From: Beroe ovata
Lineage: Eukaryota > Ctenophora > Nuda > Beroida > Beroidae
Assembly: GCA_946803715.1 (NCBI GenBank)
Contig: CAMPET010000134.1
Coordinates: 74,053 to 138,052 of the forward strand
DNA length: 64,000 bases
Direction of reading: 5' to 3'
Shown: positions 1 to 13,792 of the stretch, piece after piece
How the letters are laid out: each line of letters starts with the position of its first letter
Numbering within the stretch: position 1 is the first letter of the stretch
The notes under the pieces: model-generated
Told to the model about the DNA's origin: nothing
The model's database searches: none
The model's input: only the letters and a program-made list of their open reading frames with translations
Translations under genes and position numbers: made by a program

Positions 1-75
1 ACACACACACAGGCACAGACAAACACACACACAGGCACAGACAAACACAATCACGCGCACAGACACACAAACCCC
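1..75. repeat. CA-rich microsatellite
   Basis: Degenerate (AC)n with interspersed AGAC units runs from the window edge. It lies downstream of the last visible CDKL exon, so it is either intronic or 3' flanking. No coding potential is seen. Confidence 0.9.
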
Positions 76-242
76 GCTTAAATTGAACGTAACACACTAG
101 AATGTGCTATGATAACAAATTACTTCATTATCAACAATTCTCGAAGCTGAATATTATTCATAATTCATAAGCCGTGAAAAACGATTCCTCCATAGATAAT
201 GAATTCAGTTGCGTATTAAAACACGTAACCATAGGAACCAAC

Positions 243-1923
<1,681 letters not shown>

Positions 1924-3277
1924 TTATGTCATGCCCAATTTTTCTAAAATCATTGCAATCTGCCTGTTCAATTAATCAACTTAATGAATTAATAAATCAG
2001 TTGTAATCAGTGTTGCAGGTTGCTGGAGTAACCAGCAGATTATTGAATAACCTAGATAGTGACAAGAATTCTCCAACTTCTTATACATTCAAGAAATTGA
2101 GCATAAACATCAAGAATAGTCAAATTACTGTCTTCAGCAGACTCAATGGATTTCAAAAACACACATACACAGTCCTACATACACACATACACAGTCCTAC
2201 ACTATGTGGGTGTGAGTATTAAACACACCCATGTAGTGACTAGTGTAGGACTGTAGTCTGTAGGTATGCAGTTTCAGTCATATGAGAATTGACAATGGTT
2301 CCCTCTAGGCACTTTGCTTCTGAGATACTGAGTATGAATATTGTTATCTATTATCATACTAATCTTTATTCAAGATATCCAACATAACATGTGGCATGAT
2401 GATGAAATAATATCAATCAAACATTTCAAAAGAACAAATGAATAAATAGAATCAATTACATTCTATTACATGGATATTTCTCATGATTGTGATTTATATT
2501 TTTCTTTTCAGAATTTGGGTCACAAAGGTTTTGTTGCAGAACCATGAACACGTTCACATGCATGCAGTAAGTTAAATTCGCGTAACTGTGAAGTTGTAGT
2601 TATTTTATATTTATGATTTGATATTTATTGTAGTTTAATTATGCCGCGCAACTGCAACGCCCAGTGGACACATTCGATTGAAGCGCGCGCGTTTTATTCG
2701 CAGCTTGCAGCTCCACTAATTGCACTGCAGCGCGTAGCGTTATCAGCTGAACCTTGGCCTTGAATATTAAAATCGCCTGTGCATTGTGCAAGCAGTGTTG
2801 TCCGCATGACTTGTCGCCGCGCGCAAAGAATTAGTGACATGAAAAATGACATCCGGCAATTGCAACGCATGACTGTAAATCATGATCAGTGAAATTGAAT
2901 TCAGGATACTGTGCACATGCACGCGACGCGCGTCGCGCGCACACCTTCAATATCGTAATTTTAAGAAGTGATCTGAAAAGTGAAAAGTTGTGAAAAGAAG
3001 CCGCGCGCAGAATTTTTGCGGGTCACGCGACGCAGTGCAGGAACATTGGAAAAATTGTGACACAATATTAATGGTAGTCATTTTCATTTAAAGCTCATCC
3101 AAATGTTGCTGATTTATCCGCGAATTACTGTACTAATCTCTTTTGAATATGATTCATTGATTTAGATGTAAACAAAAGAGCTGTTTCAATTCATCATTTG
3201 ATTTTGAAATTACAATGATTTTGAAAAGATTTATCTTTTTTAGCTGATGATTGATTACAATTGATCAAATCATTGGC
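1924..3277. promoter_or_regulatory. Divergent intergenic region between CDKL kinase and APEX2
   Basis: About 1.35 kb between two divergently transcribed genes. The stretch 2640-3060 is rich in CGCG and GCGC, unlike the AT-rich surroundings, as expected of an unmethylated promoter region. I see no ORF with protein-like content. One imperfect hairpin is listed separately. The promoter role is inferred from position and base composition. Confidence 0.4.
2193..2252. repeat. Imperfect inverted repeat
   Basis: AGTCCTACACTA (2193-2204) is the reverse complement of TAGTGTAGGACT (2241-2252). Inside it, GTGGGTGTG pairs with CACACCCA with a small offset. A second AGTCCTACA lies just upstream in a CA-rich tract. 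It may form a hairpin; function unknown. Confidence 0.6.
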
Positions 3278-4811
3278 ATGAAAATATGCTCTTGGAATAT
3301 CAATGGCTTAAGATCTATTGGAGACTTGAGAGGTCATTTGGCTAAACTTGATGCAGATATCACTTGTTTTCAAGAGACTAAGATATCAAGGCATCAGTTG
3401 AGTAGGTTCCATATGATTGCTCGATGTCATAACATTGAAGCATTACCAGTGCTTTGGTCCTGAACAATACTCTTTTCAGCAAGTGATATTGCAAAATGTG
3501 AAGGATACTTGTCATTCTTCAACTTCTCAAAGGATAAGCAAGGATACTCTGGTGTTGCCACATATGTAAAAGCTGAGTACTGCCCATCTAAGGTGGATCT
3601 CGGGATAGAAGACCTTACAGATGATGAAGGTATGGGGTAGTAGCAAACTGGATTGTTTCAACAACTTTGATTTTAAATAAGGTGTACTCAAGATTCAATT
3701 GACTTTGTATCACTGTCTACAATGTTCAATCATCTGAAGCAAGGTGTACTCAACAATGATTAATCTATGAAATGTCAATCTTACAGGGAGGGTCCTTGTT
3801 TCCTATCATGAAAGATCAACTAAAGAATTTGTCGCTGTGATAAACACCTATGTTCCATGTGCATATGAAAATGATGAGCCTTCAAAATACTCAAGAAAGC
3901 TTTCTTTCATCAAGAAGATCAAAGACTTGGTGGTGAAGCTGTCTAATGAGAAATATATTGTTCTTGTTGTGGGTGATTTAAATGTAAAATCAGCACTCAT
4001 TGACAGTGCTGAGGCATATGAGAATAGACACAATGAGAGTTTTGTGGCAAGTTGGCAATCTCAAAAAGATATATGTCTGTTTAACGAGATTTTGCAATAT
4101 CACCTTACTGATTCATTTCGATATAAGAACTCAACTTCAACAGAATGTTATACATGTTGGAATTCAGGCCTCAATGCAAGGGTCAACAATTATGGAACAA
4201 GGATTGACTATATTTTGATTTCCAAGTTACATGAATCTTTGATCTTATCCTCAAAGATCCTGGGAGATATACATGGCTCTGACCATTGTCCTATCATAGC
4301 AAAACTTAACCTGAGTGACATTTTGAAAAGTCAAGAAATTCCTCTCCAGTGTACATTGTTTTATCCTGAGCTGAAGGGAAAACAGGCTGCATTGTTTGAT
4401 TTTATTGGGACTCAAAAAAGGAAGCCTGACAATCAAGTGCCACCCCCAAAGCCAGAACAATCAGCCAAGAAAAGAAAAGTTGCTTCAAACAAATGTAAAA
4501 CTGTTCAGACAAAGTTGAAACTTGCATCACAATCAACTTGTTCTAGCAAACCCCCAGCCAATGAAATTGATGCAAGAAAATCACCCACCAAGACACCTCC
4601 TAGCACTAAACCCAATTCAGTTTCTGTGAAATCGCTCTTGGTCGGATTGCCTGAGCCTCCTCTATGTACAGGACACAATGTCAGAGCGACCTTGAAGACC
4701 GTCCAGAAAGATACTGCCAATAATGGCAGAAGATTTTATTGTTGCTCCTTCCCCATCGGTCCTTCAACATGTAAGAATTCAAGGTGCAATTTCTTCAAGT
4801 GGTTTGACTAG
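3278..4811 (+). CDS. APEX2: APEX2, AP endonuclease 2 (exonuclease/phosphodiesterase in base excision repair)
   Basis: Nuclear DNA repair enzyme that processes abasic sites and 3' blocks. Exons 3278-3401, 3480-3629 and 3787-4811 join in phase to about 432 residues. The start MKICSWNING was preferred over an upstream in-frame ATG at 3251, because it places the SWNING motif where family members have it. Catalytic EEP-fold motifs are all visible: CFQETK, NTYVPCA, GDLNV, RIDYILIS and the terminal HGSDHCP. A low-complexity Lys/Ser/Pro linker follows. The last 55 residues are a GRF zinc finger (CTGHN, RRFYCCSF, C-N-FFKWFD), which is diagnostic of APEX2 rather than APEX1. A QAALFDFI stretch near 4383 sits where a PCNA-binding PIP box occurs in relatives but lacks the paired aromatics. 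Identification is firm. Confidence 0.95.
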
Positions 4812-5028
4812 TGAGCTAGTAGAGATTATGACAAATGAACAGATTTTGTTTTGTATTTCGTAAATTATCACTTAAATTTGTATTTTATATTTTACAACAC
4901 AAAATGAAAACATTCTGACACATACTCTTGGTATTCTTATCTTTGACGCGTCTATTTTTATATCACATTTTGATTATCTTATATCGGTTTGTATGACATT
5001 AATTGCGAGGCTGTAGGATGGAACATGA

Positions 5029-6541
5029 ATGAAAGGAATAACATCAGTGAAGCACGAATCAGTCGACCCAAACAATTGCTCCTTTGCATCATACTCTCCT
5101 AACGGGTCATTCCTTCTGCATGGATCTGACTCTGAGATTGTTTCACTCTGGTCCCTTGACCAACTGGTGAGACTTCAATTGAATGTGAGAAAAAGCAGCT
5201 GATTTTCACAATATTAAGGAGTCACAGTATATTAACTTTTCATCAATCAAATTTTACAGGAACCGAAGGATAAGCACAGGTTTTCTGATCACAGCGGACT
5301 TGTAAATCATGGTGATATTTGCGAAGATGAAACAAAACTAGCAACATGCTCCAATGACAAAACAGTTATCCTCTACTCTCTCCAGGATGGAAAGGTTTGT
5401 TCTATCTTTTTTCATTTATGCATTCATTAACGTTAATAAAAGTTAGAATCCTCAATCTGCTACGTATGGTACGCATTTATTTTTCGTTCATCTCTTCTAC
5501 AACAATTCAGATTATAAAAGTATTGGATCATCATAACTTTGGAGTAAGTTGGTGCACTTTCTCCCCTGCCAGTCAAGTCCTTGCCTCGTGTAGTTGGGAC
5601 AATACTATCGGTCTGTGTGATGCTAACAGTGGATCTCTGCTCTCCACACTGACGGGACACAGAAACCCTGTTACTTGTGCTACATTCAACAAAAACTTTC
5701 AGCTGGTGAGGTAGAATAGGAGCATTCTTTCCGCAGCCGAGTGATGTCCTTGATTACCCCGATTTGATCAAGCTAACTCTCCATCACCCCGTAAACTGTC
5801 TATTCTGCAGGCGTCATCATCCTGGGATAAAACAATCAGGATATGGGACATTGACCGGGGCACATCATGCCCCATGACGGGGCATCGCGATGTTGTCTGG
5901 GGTGTCACGTACAGTCCCACCACCCCCCACCTCCTGGTGTCAGTAAGCAAGGATTGGAGCACGTGTGTCTGGGATACTAGAATGGGAGGTCTGTTGTCAT
6001 GATGCTCTTTGTTGCTCGAAATTACACCAAAGTTGTAACTTGTAAGGAGATGAATTAGGGGCGATGATGACAAATTATTTCAGGTAAAGTGGCGATGTTC
6101 CAAGACTCTGCTCCCATGACATGTACCACATTCTCTCCAGATGGCACCACACTCGTGACTGCTGGCGAGGATTCCACTATCATGATCAGACTAACAGCTA
6201 ACTTGGTAAGAGTTATCTTGTAAATATGATTCCATAAAAAAGCTGTATGAGATAAGATTCTATTCTCGTTCATTCGCGTGAATTGATTTAATTGTAGATA
6301 GAAACAAACATCATTTTTCTCTGAATTATCACGCCCACAGGGTCAGCCATTACGACACACCGGTGGTCACAAAGGCAGGATAAACAGCGTCTCGATGAGC
6401 CCCTGTTCCCGGTACCTGGTCACAGCTGGAAGTGATGGTTGTATCACGGTGTGGGACTTCCGTCACGAGCAGGATGAGATTGCTGACCTCTCCGACTTGT
6501 TGAATGTATCAAACTTACTCGGGGGTAGCTCGTCAATGTGA
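5029..6541 (+). CDS. Seven-repeat WD40 protein
   Basis: Six exons join in phase: 5029-5166, 5260-5394, 5511-5705, 5811-5988, 6084-6205 and 6341-6541, giving about 322 residues. The ATG at 5029 is preceded directly by an in-frame TGA, which supports this start. Seven WD-type repeats can be counted, most with the GH...S-D-T-I-WD pattern, for example SSSWDKTIRIWD and TAGSDGCITVWDF. The whole protein is therefore one propeller plus a short Ser/Gly tail. Such proteins are scaffolds. WDSUB1-like proteins share the repeat style but add SAM and U-box domains, and those are absent here. No specific orthologue is recognised. It lies between APEX2 and ZPR1 on the same strand with about 220 and 370 bases of spacing. 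Confidence 0.85.
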
Positions 6542-6915
6542 TACATTTAGATCAATATAGTAGGATTATAGGTGGCTTTAGGCATGTAAAATTTCGTCCT
6601 TATCTTTTAACATACATGTGACACCACTATTGAAGACACGCTTTTATGACCCAATTTTTATATTTCAAGGAAATCTCCGAATTGTCAATTTTTGTACGTA
6701 ATTTTAACAGTCGGATGTCGATTGGATCTTTAAAAGTATATTTTTGCAGTATCTGGATGTAGAATGTCGATATGAATTTTCCGTACGGTCAAGAATATAG
6801 ATCGGATCGTTTATCTTTTATGTCATTTCACTGTCATGGTTGGCAATTACCTATCACCATGGTAACACTAACATATCACCATGGTACCAAATGGTAACAC
6901 ACCACCCTCTATAGG
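6542..6915. other. Short intergenic region with repeated CACCATGGTA motifs
   Basis: AT-rich spacer after the WD40 gene. Close to the ZPR1 start it carries two copies of ATCACCATGGTA (6853-6884) and an AATGGTAACAC. These resemble half-sites of an RFX-type X-box, but nothing here proves binding. No ORF is seen. Confidence 0.4.
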
Positions 6916-8238
6916 ATGGAGCCTGTCATCGTGGACCTGTCCGCGGACAACCCTGTCTATGAGATAGAGAGTGCGTGTATGGAGTGTTACCGAGACGGGA
7001 CAACACGCCTCCTCCTCACCAAAGTGCCGTATTTCAAGGAGATCATTGTCAGCTCGTTCTCCTGCGAGCACTGTCACAACACGAACACCTCCGTCCAGCC
7101 CGCCTCCTCATTTTGTGACAAGGGGGTGAGGTACACTCTCACTGTGACCAACGCTGAGGATCTCGACCGTCAGGTCATCAAATCGGAGTGGGGAACAATC
7201 ACTATCCCTGATGTGGAATTAGAAATTCCACGGGAGTCTCAGAAGGGGTCCTCGAGCACGATTGAGGGGTTCATCACGAAGACAAGGGACAGTTTGCTGG
7301 AGAAACAGGACGAAAGACGGGAAGTCGCACCGGATATTGCCGATAAAATCGACACTTTCTGTGCATCGCTTGATCAGTTATTGCTGACAAAAACACCGTT
7401 TTCCTTCATTCTAGAAGATCCTACGGGGAATAGTTTCATTGAAAATCCAAACGCACCTAAAGAAGATCCGAGGATGAAACTCGAGCATTACACTCGTTCA
7501 AAGGACGATGAGGACTTGCTGGGTATTACGGAGATGAAAGCAAACAGTGGTGAGACTGTTGACGAAGAAGAAGATGAAGGGAGGAACCCGGTTTCGACTA
7601 ATGAAACTGCGGAAGTCATGACATTCGAGGCGATGTGTAATGCATGCGGAAAGGAAGCTGTTTGTAATATGAAGGAAGTTATGATCCCGTTTTTTAAGAC
7701 AATCCTCCTAATGGCAAATGTTTGCGATCACTGTGGCTACAAGGACAGTGAAGTGAAGAGTTCCGGTGGGATTGCGGAGAAAGGACAGAAGATTATTCTG
7801 AAGATAACCGATTCGGAGATGGATTTGAGTCGAGATATCCTGAAGTCCGAAACTGCAAAGCTCATGATTCCCGAGTTGGAGCTGGAGTTGACGAGTGGGT
7901 CCCTGGGTGGTCGATTTACCACCATTGAGGGACTGTTGTACCAGGTGAAGGATCAAATAGAGACCATCAACCCCTTTGCATTTGGGGACAGCTCTACAGA
8001 TACGACAGCTGACAGGATGAGACAGATAATTGATGGTATCGACCAGATCATATCCAAGGAGCGACATCTCGAGATAATACTGGACGACCCGGCCGGGAAT
8101 AGCTATGTCCAGAATGTCTATGCCCCAGATGAGGATCCCAATCTACAGATAATTGAGTATGAGAGGTCGGATGAGGATAATGATGAGCTCGGTATCAAGG
8201 ATATGAAAACTGAGGGTTACGAAGTTGATGATAGCTGA
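6916..8238 (+). CDS. ZPR1: ZPR1 zinc finger protein
   Basis: Intronless ORF of 440 residues, close to the human length of about 459. ZPR1 is a conserved eukaryotic zinc protein reported to bind eEF1A and to shuttle between cytoplasm and nucleus. Two copies of the ZPR1 module are plain. The first zinc finger has C21-x2-C24 and C50-x2-C53 (CMEC...CEHC). The second, near residues 240-275, has CNAC...CDHC. Each is followed by a conserved beta domain: KGVRYTLTVTNAEDLDRQV in copy one and KGQKIILKITDSEMDLSRD in copy two. Each copy ends in a signature, LEDPTGNSFIENP or LDDPAGNSYVQN. An acidic linker (DEEEDEG) lies between the modules. The first ATG gives the family-typical N terminus. Lack of introns contrasts with the WD40 neighbour. 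Confidence 0.96.
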   Translation: MEPVIVDLSADNPVYEIESACMECYRDGTTRLLLTKVPYFKEIIVSSFSCEHCHNTNTSVQPASSFCDKGVRYTLTVTNAEDLDRQVIKSEWGTITIPDVELEIPRESQKGSSSTIEGFITKTRDSLLEKQDERREVAPDIADKIDTFCASLDQLLLTKTPFSFILEDPTGNSFIENPNAPKEDPRMKLEHYTRSKDDEDLLGITEMKANSGETVDEEEDEGRNPVSTNETAEVMTFEAMCNACGKEAVCNMKEVMIPFFKTILLMANVCDHCGYKDSEVKSSGGIAEKGQKIILKITDSEMDLSRDILKSETAKLMIPELELELTSGSLGGRFTTIEGLLYQVKDQIETINPFAFGDSSTDTTADRMRQIIDGIDQIISKERHLEIILDDPAGNSYVQNVYAPDEDPNLQIIEYERSDEDNDELGIKDMKTEGYEVDDS

Positions 8239-8619
8239 TGTTCCACAGATTCCCCGAAATAGGTTTAGCTGTTCGTCACGGTCACTTTTGGTGGTAGTGA
8301 GATCCTTGATAGTTGTTCTGTGTTCACGATATAAGGAGAATACCTATAGCGTTGTTTTGTGCTGCTTATCCTTATCTGTTTAATTTGTTTTATCCTAATC
8401 ATAACGCGTTTTTACTGGTTACATGGTATCGATTCCATATTGACTGCCATATTACGTGAAATTGGAATTCTACACACGGCACACGCGTGTTTAGTATCTG
8501 GTATCGAGCTGTTCTTCCATTTCATGATATTTTTGTTTGCTGTGAACACTGGAATGTACCGACATTATGATATTCTCACCTTACCCTGTCTAACTTTCAC
8601 CAGGCTATATACAAAATAC
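8239..8619. other. Intergenic spacer ZPR1-GUF1
   Basis: About 380 bases. An in-frame open stretch from 8359 runs into GUF1 and would add about 87 hydrophobic residues. That extension lacks similarity to the family, so I treat it as 5' UTR or promoter. No clear regulatory motif is seen. Confidence 0.5.
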
Positions 8620-10641
8620 ATGACATTATGGCGGAGTTCTAAGCGTTTCTTACACAGAGTACCACACAGATTGATAGCACGATCTCTATCAGCCACACCC
8701 TCAGATACATTCCCTTCCTATGACCCCTCCAGGATCAGAAACTTCTCCATCATCGCTCATGTTGATCACGGGAAGAGCACACTTGCAGACAGACTCATTG
8801 AGATAGGTGGCGTCAAGAACTCCACACCCCAACAATTGGACAGTCTCCAAGTTGAGAGGGAAAGAGGAATCACAGTAAAAGCTCAATGTGCGTCACTCAG
8901 ATACACGCACCGGGGAGTCGAATACTTGCTAAACCTGATCGACACACCCGGTCATGCCGATTTTAATCATGAAGTAGGACGATCACTGTTTGTTAGTGAC
9001 GGCGCTGTGCTGCTTGTCGATGCAGTGAGGGGCATTCAGGCACAGACTGTGAACAACTTCTACTGTGCGTTTGAGAGGGAGGTCAGTGTGATTGGGGCTA
9101 TAAACAAGATCGATCTCCCGAAAGCGGACATTGAGACATGTAAGAGAGAGATGGGTGATATGTTTGATCTTGACGAGAGCTTGATAACTTGTCTGTCTGC
9201 AAAGACGGGTGAGGGTGTTGAGACACTCCTGCCTCAGATAATCGAGCACATTCCCCCGCCAGAGGGGAGCCAGGACTCGGAACTAGTGGCGCTCCTGCAT
9301 GATTGTCAGCACTTGCCTCTGTCGGGGACCGTTGTTCTCACTGTGGTTATAAAGGATGGATGTCTTCGGCAGCGAGACAGTGTCTTGCTGGTGAGATCTG
9401 GGAAGACGTTTCCTATCAGGGAAATGGGTGTTTTCCTGCCGTCTCTACAACCGACTGAGTCACTGACTGCTGGCCAAGTGGGATACCTCATTATGAAAGT
9501 GAAAGATGTCTCCGATATTCTCATCGGAGACACGATATGTTTGTCTGGCTCGGCCGTACCAGCACTTGAGACGTTGCCGAAACCGAAACCGTCGATATTC
9601 TGCGGGGTTTTCCCAGATGAGGAAACCGAATACGGTTCTATGAGGGAATCAATCGTGAAACTCGTACAATCAGATTCCTCTGTTTACATGGAAAATCACT
9701 CCAACGAAACCCTGGGAATGGGCTGGAAGTTGGGATTTCTGGGCGGACTACATCGGGAAGTGTTCGGTCAGCGGTTATTCCAGGAGTTCGGCACGAGCGT
9801 CATTATGACCAGGCCGAGCATCACGTATCGGGCTCATCTGAAGAATGGGGGTGTGACGGAGTTCTACAGTGCTAACGATATGCCAGACAGCTATCACACA
9901 GATATGTGGGAAGAGCCTGTTGTATCCGCAACCATAGTGGTTTCTGACTTTAGTCACGTGCAGGCTCTAGTCTCGTTTTGTTTGAAATGTCGTGGGTTTG
10001 AGAGGGATACGGGTCAACTGAGTTCGGGGCGATATATCCTCAAATTCGAGATTCCACTGGTTGAAACGATAACAGATTTCCATAACACGGTGAAGATGAT
10101 CAGCAGTGGGTATGCGTCGTGTGATTTCGAGGATGCAGGTTTTCGTGTCACTGATCTGACAAAGTTAGACGTGTTGATAAATGGGATGAAAGTTGACGGT
10201 TTGTCAATGATAGTTAGATCTGACGTAGTCAGGGATGTTGCCATGGAAACTGTCAGTGATATAGCAAAGTTGATGAGCAGAGACACGTTTAAGATTGCGA
10301 TCCAGTGTGTAGCAGGCGGGAAAGTGAAAGCCAGAGCAGATCTTAGTCCAGTGAGTATTACTGTTTCACTCTAACCAAGTTATCAATTCACCACAGACAC
10401 TGATAATTATTGATAGTCTTAGAATATACAGTTGTGACATCTCGTTTTCTGTACATCTTTGTTTGGTAAAGTAACACACAAACTCTTGCTCTCTCAGATT
10501 AAGAAAGATGTCACCGAACCGTTATATGGCGGTGATAAAACACGGAAGATTAAAGTGTTGAAAAGACAGTCGGAACAGTTGAAAAATCGACGAAGTCTCT
10601 CAAAAGTCAGAATTCCTAAAGCCGTTTTCAGGCGTTTTTGA
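8620..10641 (+). CDS. GUF1: GUF1, mitochondrial elongation factor 4 (LepA-type translational GTPase)
   Basis: Ribosome-binding GTPase of the mitochondrial translation system, homologous to bacterial LepA/EF4. Exons 8620-10350 and 10498-10641 give about 624 residues. The chosen start MTLWRSSKRFLHR gives an Arg/Ser-rich, acid-free N terminus typical of a mitochondrial presequence. An ORF start at 8359 is less likely. GTPase motifs are G1 AHVDHGKST (about 46-54), G2 RGITVKAQ, G3 DTPGH (about 108-112), G4 NKID (about 162-165) and G5 SAK. EF4-specific pieces include MPDSYHTDMWEEP-like sequence in the elongation-factor V region. The second exon encodes the LepA C-terminal signature KKDVTEPLYGGDKTRK followed by a basic tail. 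Family-typical length and order; no defects seen. Confidence 0.96.
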
Positions 10642-10823
10642 TATATTTGGATAGTTAATGTCTTATGGACCCCAAATTCAAGATAACTTATGATTTTCGT
10701 AGTGAATGGTAGGCGTTTTGTTGCTCAATCACGGTATCTGAACATGATGTCGTTTATGATTCACTTTGCACTCCGCGTCATATCTAACCTGTTCTGTCTT
10801 GAATAGGAACACATGATACAGTC

Positions 10824-13432
10824 ATGACTGTTCTTCCAACAATGTAAGTGTGTTTAACTTGAACCATTATCTCATATATGACCATTGAAAATCATGTCTT
10901 TGTTCCACGGTCTTTGTCATGTCTTTGTCATGTCTTTGTTGTTGTGGTGCAGAGATCTCATTTGCCACCAATGTAGACTATCGGTGATACTAATTGATGA
11001 TCATATCGCCCTCAGATTGCTGACGGGTGATGACCAGTTGGTAAAACTCTCATCACCTCCTGTCATCACAAGAGAAGCATCAGTTCAACTGCCCGATAAC
11101 ATTGGACCACCCACAAAACTGGTTAGACCTCGAATACGCGACAATGAACTTATGTCAGCATATTAAACTCCTCAATATTTCCTCATGTTATCCATTCCAC
11201 AGATAACACAAGACCGGCTGGTAAATATAAAGTGGTCTGAACCTGGACCAAATGAGCGACTGGTCAACGCATCCTCGCGTTACATAGCCTACCTTGTGAA
11301 CAGTGTGAAGTCAAATTCTCTCATACTGAAAATAACAGATCAAGCCCTCACGAACAAAGTTCTTGTCAAGGATATCAAGGGACATATCAAGGACTTCGTG
11401 TTCCAGAACCCAGGTGTGACAGACGATGACGTCATAGCGGTCCTATCTACTGAGACCGAACAGAGTGGATTGTCACGACTGTGGTTGTCTGTCTATGAGA
11501 TATGTGAAACGGACAAAGGTAGTCTCAACACGGTGGAGTTGTGTAGACGAGTGGTAAAGGAAGGGGTATCGGGGGATGCCGTACCAAGAATCAATGTGCA
11601 GAGAGTTCCGAATGATGGACCAGTTGTTGTTGCCCTTGCTGTCTTGGATGATGTACAGATCAGTGAGTAATGCGAACACACTCGCGAGCTTTCGACCTCG
11701 TATCACTGATTGCGAAACTTCCTAGTTCGTCGTTGGGAAAATTCACTTACTTTCAGTTACTTTGAGTGACGAAGAGGAGCCACAGATCCAGAAAATTGAC
11801 TTGGAGGACAAGAACGAAGTTGTCAGTTTAGTGATGACCATAGCCGATGGGGATCTTCACTTAGCAACATGCACTCGGCACGGATGCTTAACTTTCCGTA
11901 ATGTTGGTATGTTGTTCGTGAAGGGGTGGATCCGTTTGATTGGATAATGGGGTAGTGGAATTCCTCAACTTACATACTTTCTCACAGGTAAACAGAAGCT
12001 ACTAACCGACCCGTATTATTTGTTTGACAACAACCCTAATTACAAAGTCAATTGGATGGGTTTCACAGGTAGATACAACAAGGATTTTAGTGTCGTTTGT
12101 CTGTTGCAATTCTGCAACAACGGTTTTATAGGGTCTAGCTAACCGGACAGCCAAAATGTACATTAGAGCGCGCGCGAACTCCGAATTCATCATTCATTAG
12201 TAGTACGACTTTTCAGCACTAAGCATGCGCGCCATTTCGAGCGAGCGTATAGTTAGCGATATGATCGAATTACACCGCGCGCCGAGTCATTCTAATTCGC
12301 GCGCGCAGAATAGTTTAGAAAGGTACATTCTTTCCAAATTGAAAATACTCTCAGACGATGGAGAAGATGTGGGGGGAGTAACGTGGGAGAACGCCATCAT
12401 TGCAACAGATACAGAATTGTGTATATTCTCCCTCAAGACGTGGGAGTTCACGTACAAGTTTCACCTCAAGCTGTCACAAGAGCCGGTATGATCGTGATAT
12501 CCTGTTAATAATCTAGTCTACCGTCTGGGAATTTGATCAATAACAATCAGTAACAATGTTACAGGAATTTCAGGCAATGTTCAAAAATATGCGGTACGAT
12601 ATCGACTCTCGTGGCCGTTTCTTCATGCTCTCTGCTCCTCAATGTCCTTTCCTTATCCTATTGGAACTCTCATGTACACGAGGCTATCAACGACCAGATA
12701 TCTTCTCGAAGCTATTCTGCTATCCGGTAAAAAGTGGTTTCTACGACTTAGCAATATGTGATGTGGAGAGGCAGGAAAATGTTGTCGGCCGATTTGAGGT
12801 ACGTGACTCAATATTGCTCGTGTCAAACATCCTGTAGAACAAAGTACTCATTCAATCGACTCATGATAATATCTCCTCAGGATTCATCAGTTAGAGATAC
12901 AATAAAACTGATAGCCATAAGTAACAACGCTATGTACAAATGTGACGTTGTCTTTGACTCTGGCTACCAAGCACAAGGTGAGCATTAATAATCAGTGACA
13001 TACATATTGTCATATTGTCACTCATGACATGTTATCACCTGTCCCTACTATCTCTCCCAGACAATACAGTGTCACCCTCTCAACCACCACTGATGTCACC
13101 ATCTCCGACTCCACCCCCTTCTGCCCAACTCTCGCCACCTCCCGCCACGACGCCTCCTCGGGAACACAGAGAGAGTGTGGAGCGCCCTAAAACCGCGCCA
13201 AAGTGTACGGATTTGAGGAGTGTTGGGCCACCTGACGCTGATTTACTCCCAACTCCACTCCCTACCCCAACTGGTAACAAATCACTCGTGAATATCACCA
13301 AAATGCACATTCTTTATATACATCGGTTGAACTTTCGAATGCTATATGGAGATTTTCCAGGCCATGAAGCAGCCTCGCGTTCAGAGCAAGAATTCCTTAA
13401 GATCCTGACCTCCACTCCTATAAGTATAATTG
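10824..13432 (+). CDS. EDC4: EDC4-like (Ge-1) WD40 region, enhancer of mRNA decapping
   Basis: Ten exons join in phase: 10824-10843, 10953-11121, 11203-11662, 11757-11906, 11988-12068, 12217-12485, 12565-12798, 12881-12977, 13061-13273 and 13361-13432, giving 588 residues. The first is a tiny MTVLPTI exon with a consensus GTAAGT donor. Order and pattern follow the EDC4 N-terminal propeller. NERLVNASSRYIAYLVNS matches the family NLIAVSN-YIAYAIR segment. Later come a W-N-I-TD-EL-I-SL-TWE segment, DIDSRGRFFMLSA and KLFCYPVKSGFYDL. A Pro/Ser-rich linker (SPTPPPSAQLSPPP) follows, as in EDC4. EDC4 scaffolds DCP2/DCP1 in P-bodies. The last exon ends in phase 1. It can join a stop-containing exon at 13700-13743 with an adjacent AATAAA, or the Tudor exon at 15792. 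The long C-terminal coiled coil expected of EDC4 is not contiguous (see 19451-22192). Confidence 0.72.
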
Positions 13433-13792
13433 GTGAGTACAAGAATACACTTTGGTTTCATCAAAAATATCAAAGATTAACAAATCAATGCTGGTAGTCA
13501 ATGTAATAACACCGCGGCAATTAAAAATTGATGGTTCAGTTTACTAAAAAAATTCACTCAAACTCAAAAGATTTTCGTGTATGAGAATCTGTATTTTGTC
13601 TATTTTGATCCTTTTTCGTTATTCCAAAATCTATAGACTATAGTTCTGCGTTCATTTTCTCTCTTCCAAACTCAACGTCTCAATTATCTTCCCTCACAGT
13701 CTCACACGACCCTCATTCGACAGTGCCTGCATTTCACCGCTGAAATAAACTCAGGTAAATCCTACATTCAGTCACAGCTCCATTTTAGTCTC
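13433..13792. other. Convergent 3' region, possible terminal exon of the EDC4-like gene
   Basis: After the donor at 13433, an acceptor (CCCTCACAG, ending 13699) opens a frame in the required phase. The frame ends at TGA 13741-13743 and abuts AATAAA at 13744-13749. This would be a short 3' exon encoding about 14 residues. If used, the EDC4-like gene ends here, tail to tail with the astacin gene that begins its 3' end at 13793. Otherwise the stretch is intronic. Confidence 0.4.

Noticed and set aside
8359-8619. N-terminal extension of GUF1 with hydrophobic segments
   Set aside because: Not part of the LepA/GUF1 family; the Met at 8620 gives a typical mitochondrial presequence. The open frame upstream is probably chance.
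13080-13310. Minus-strand Gly/Val/Ser-rich ORF
   Set aside because: Antisense of the Pro/Ser-rich linker exon of the EDC4-like gene.
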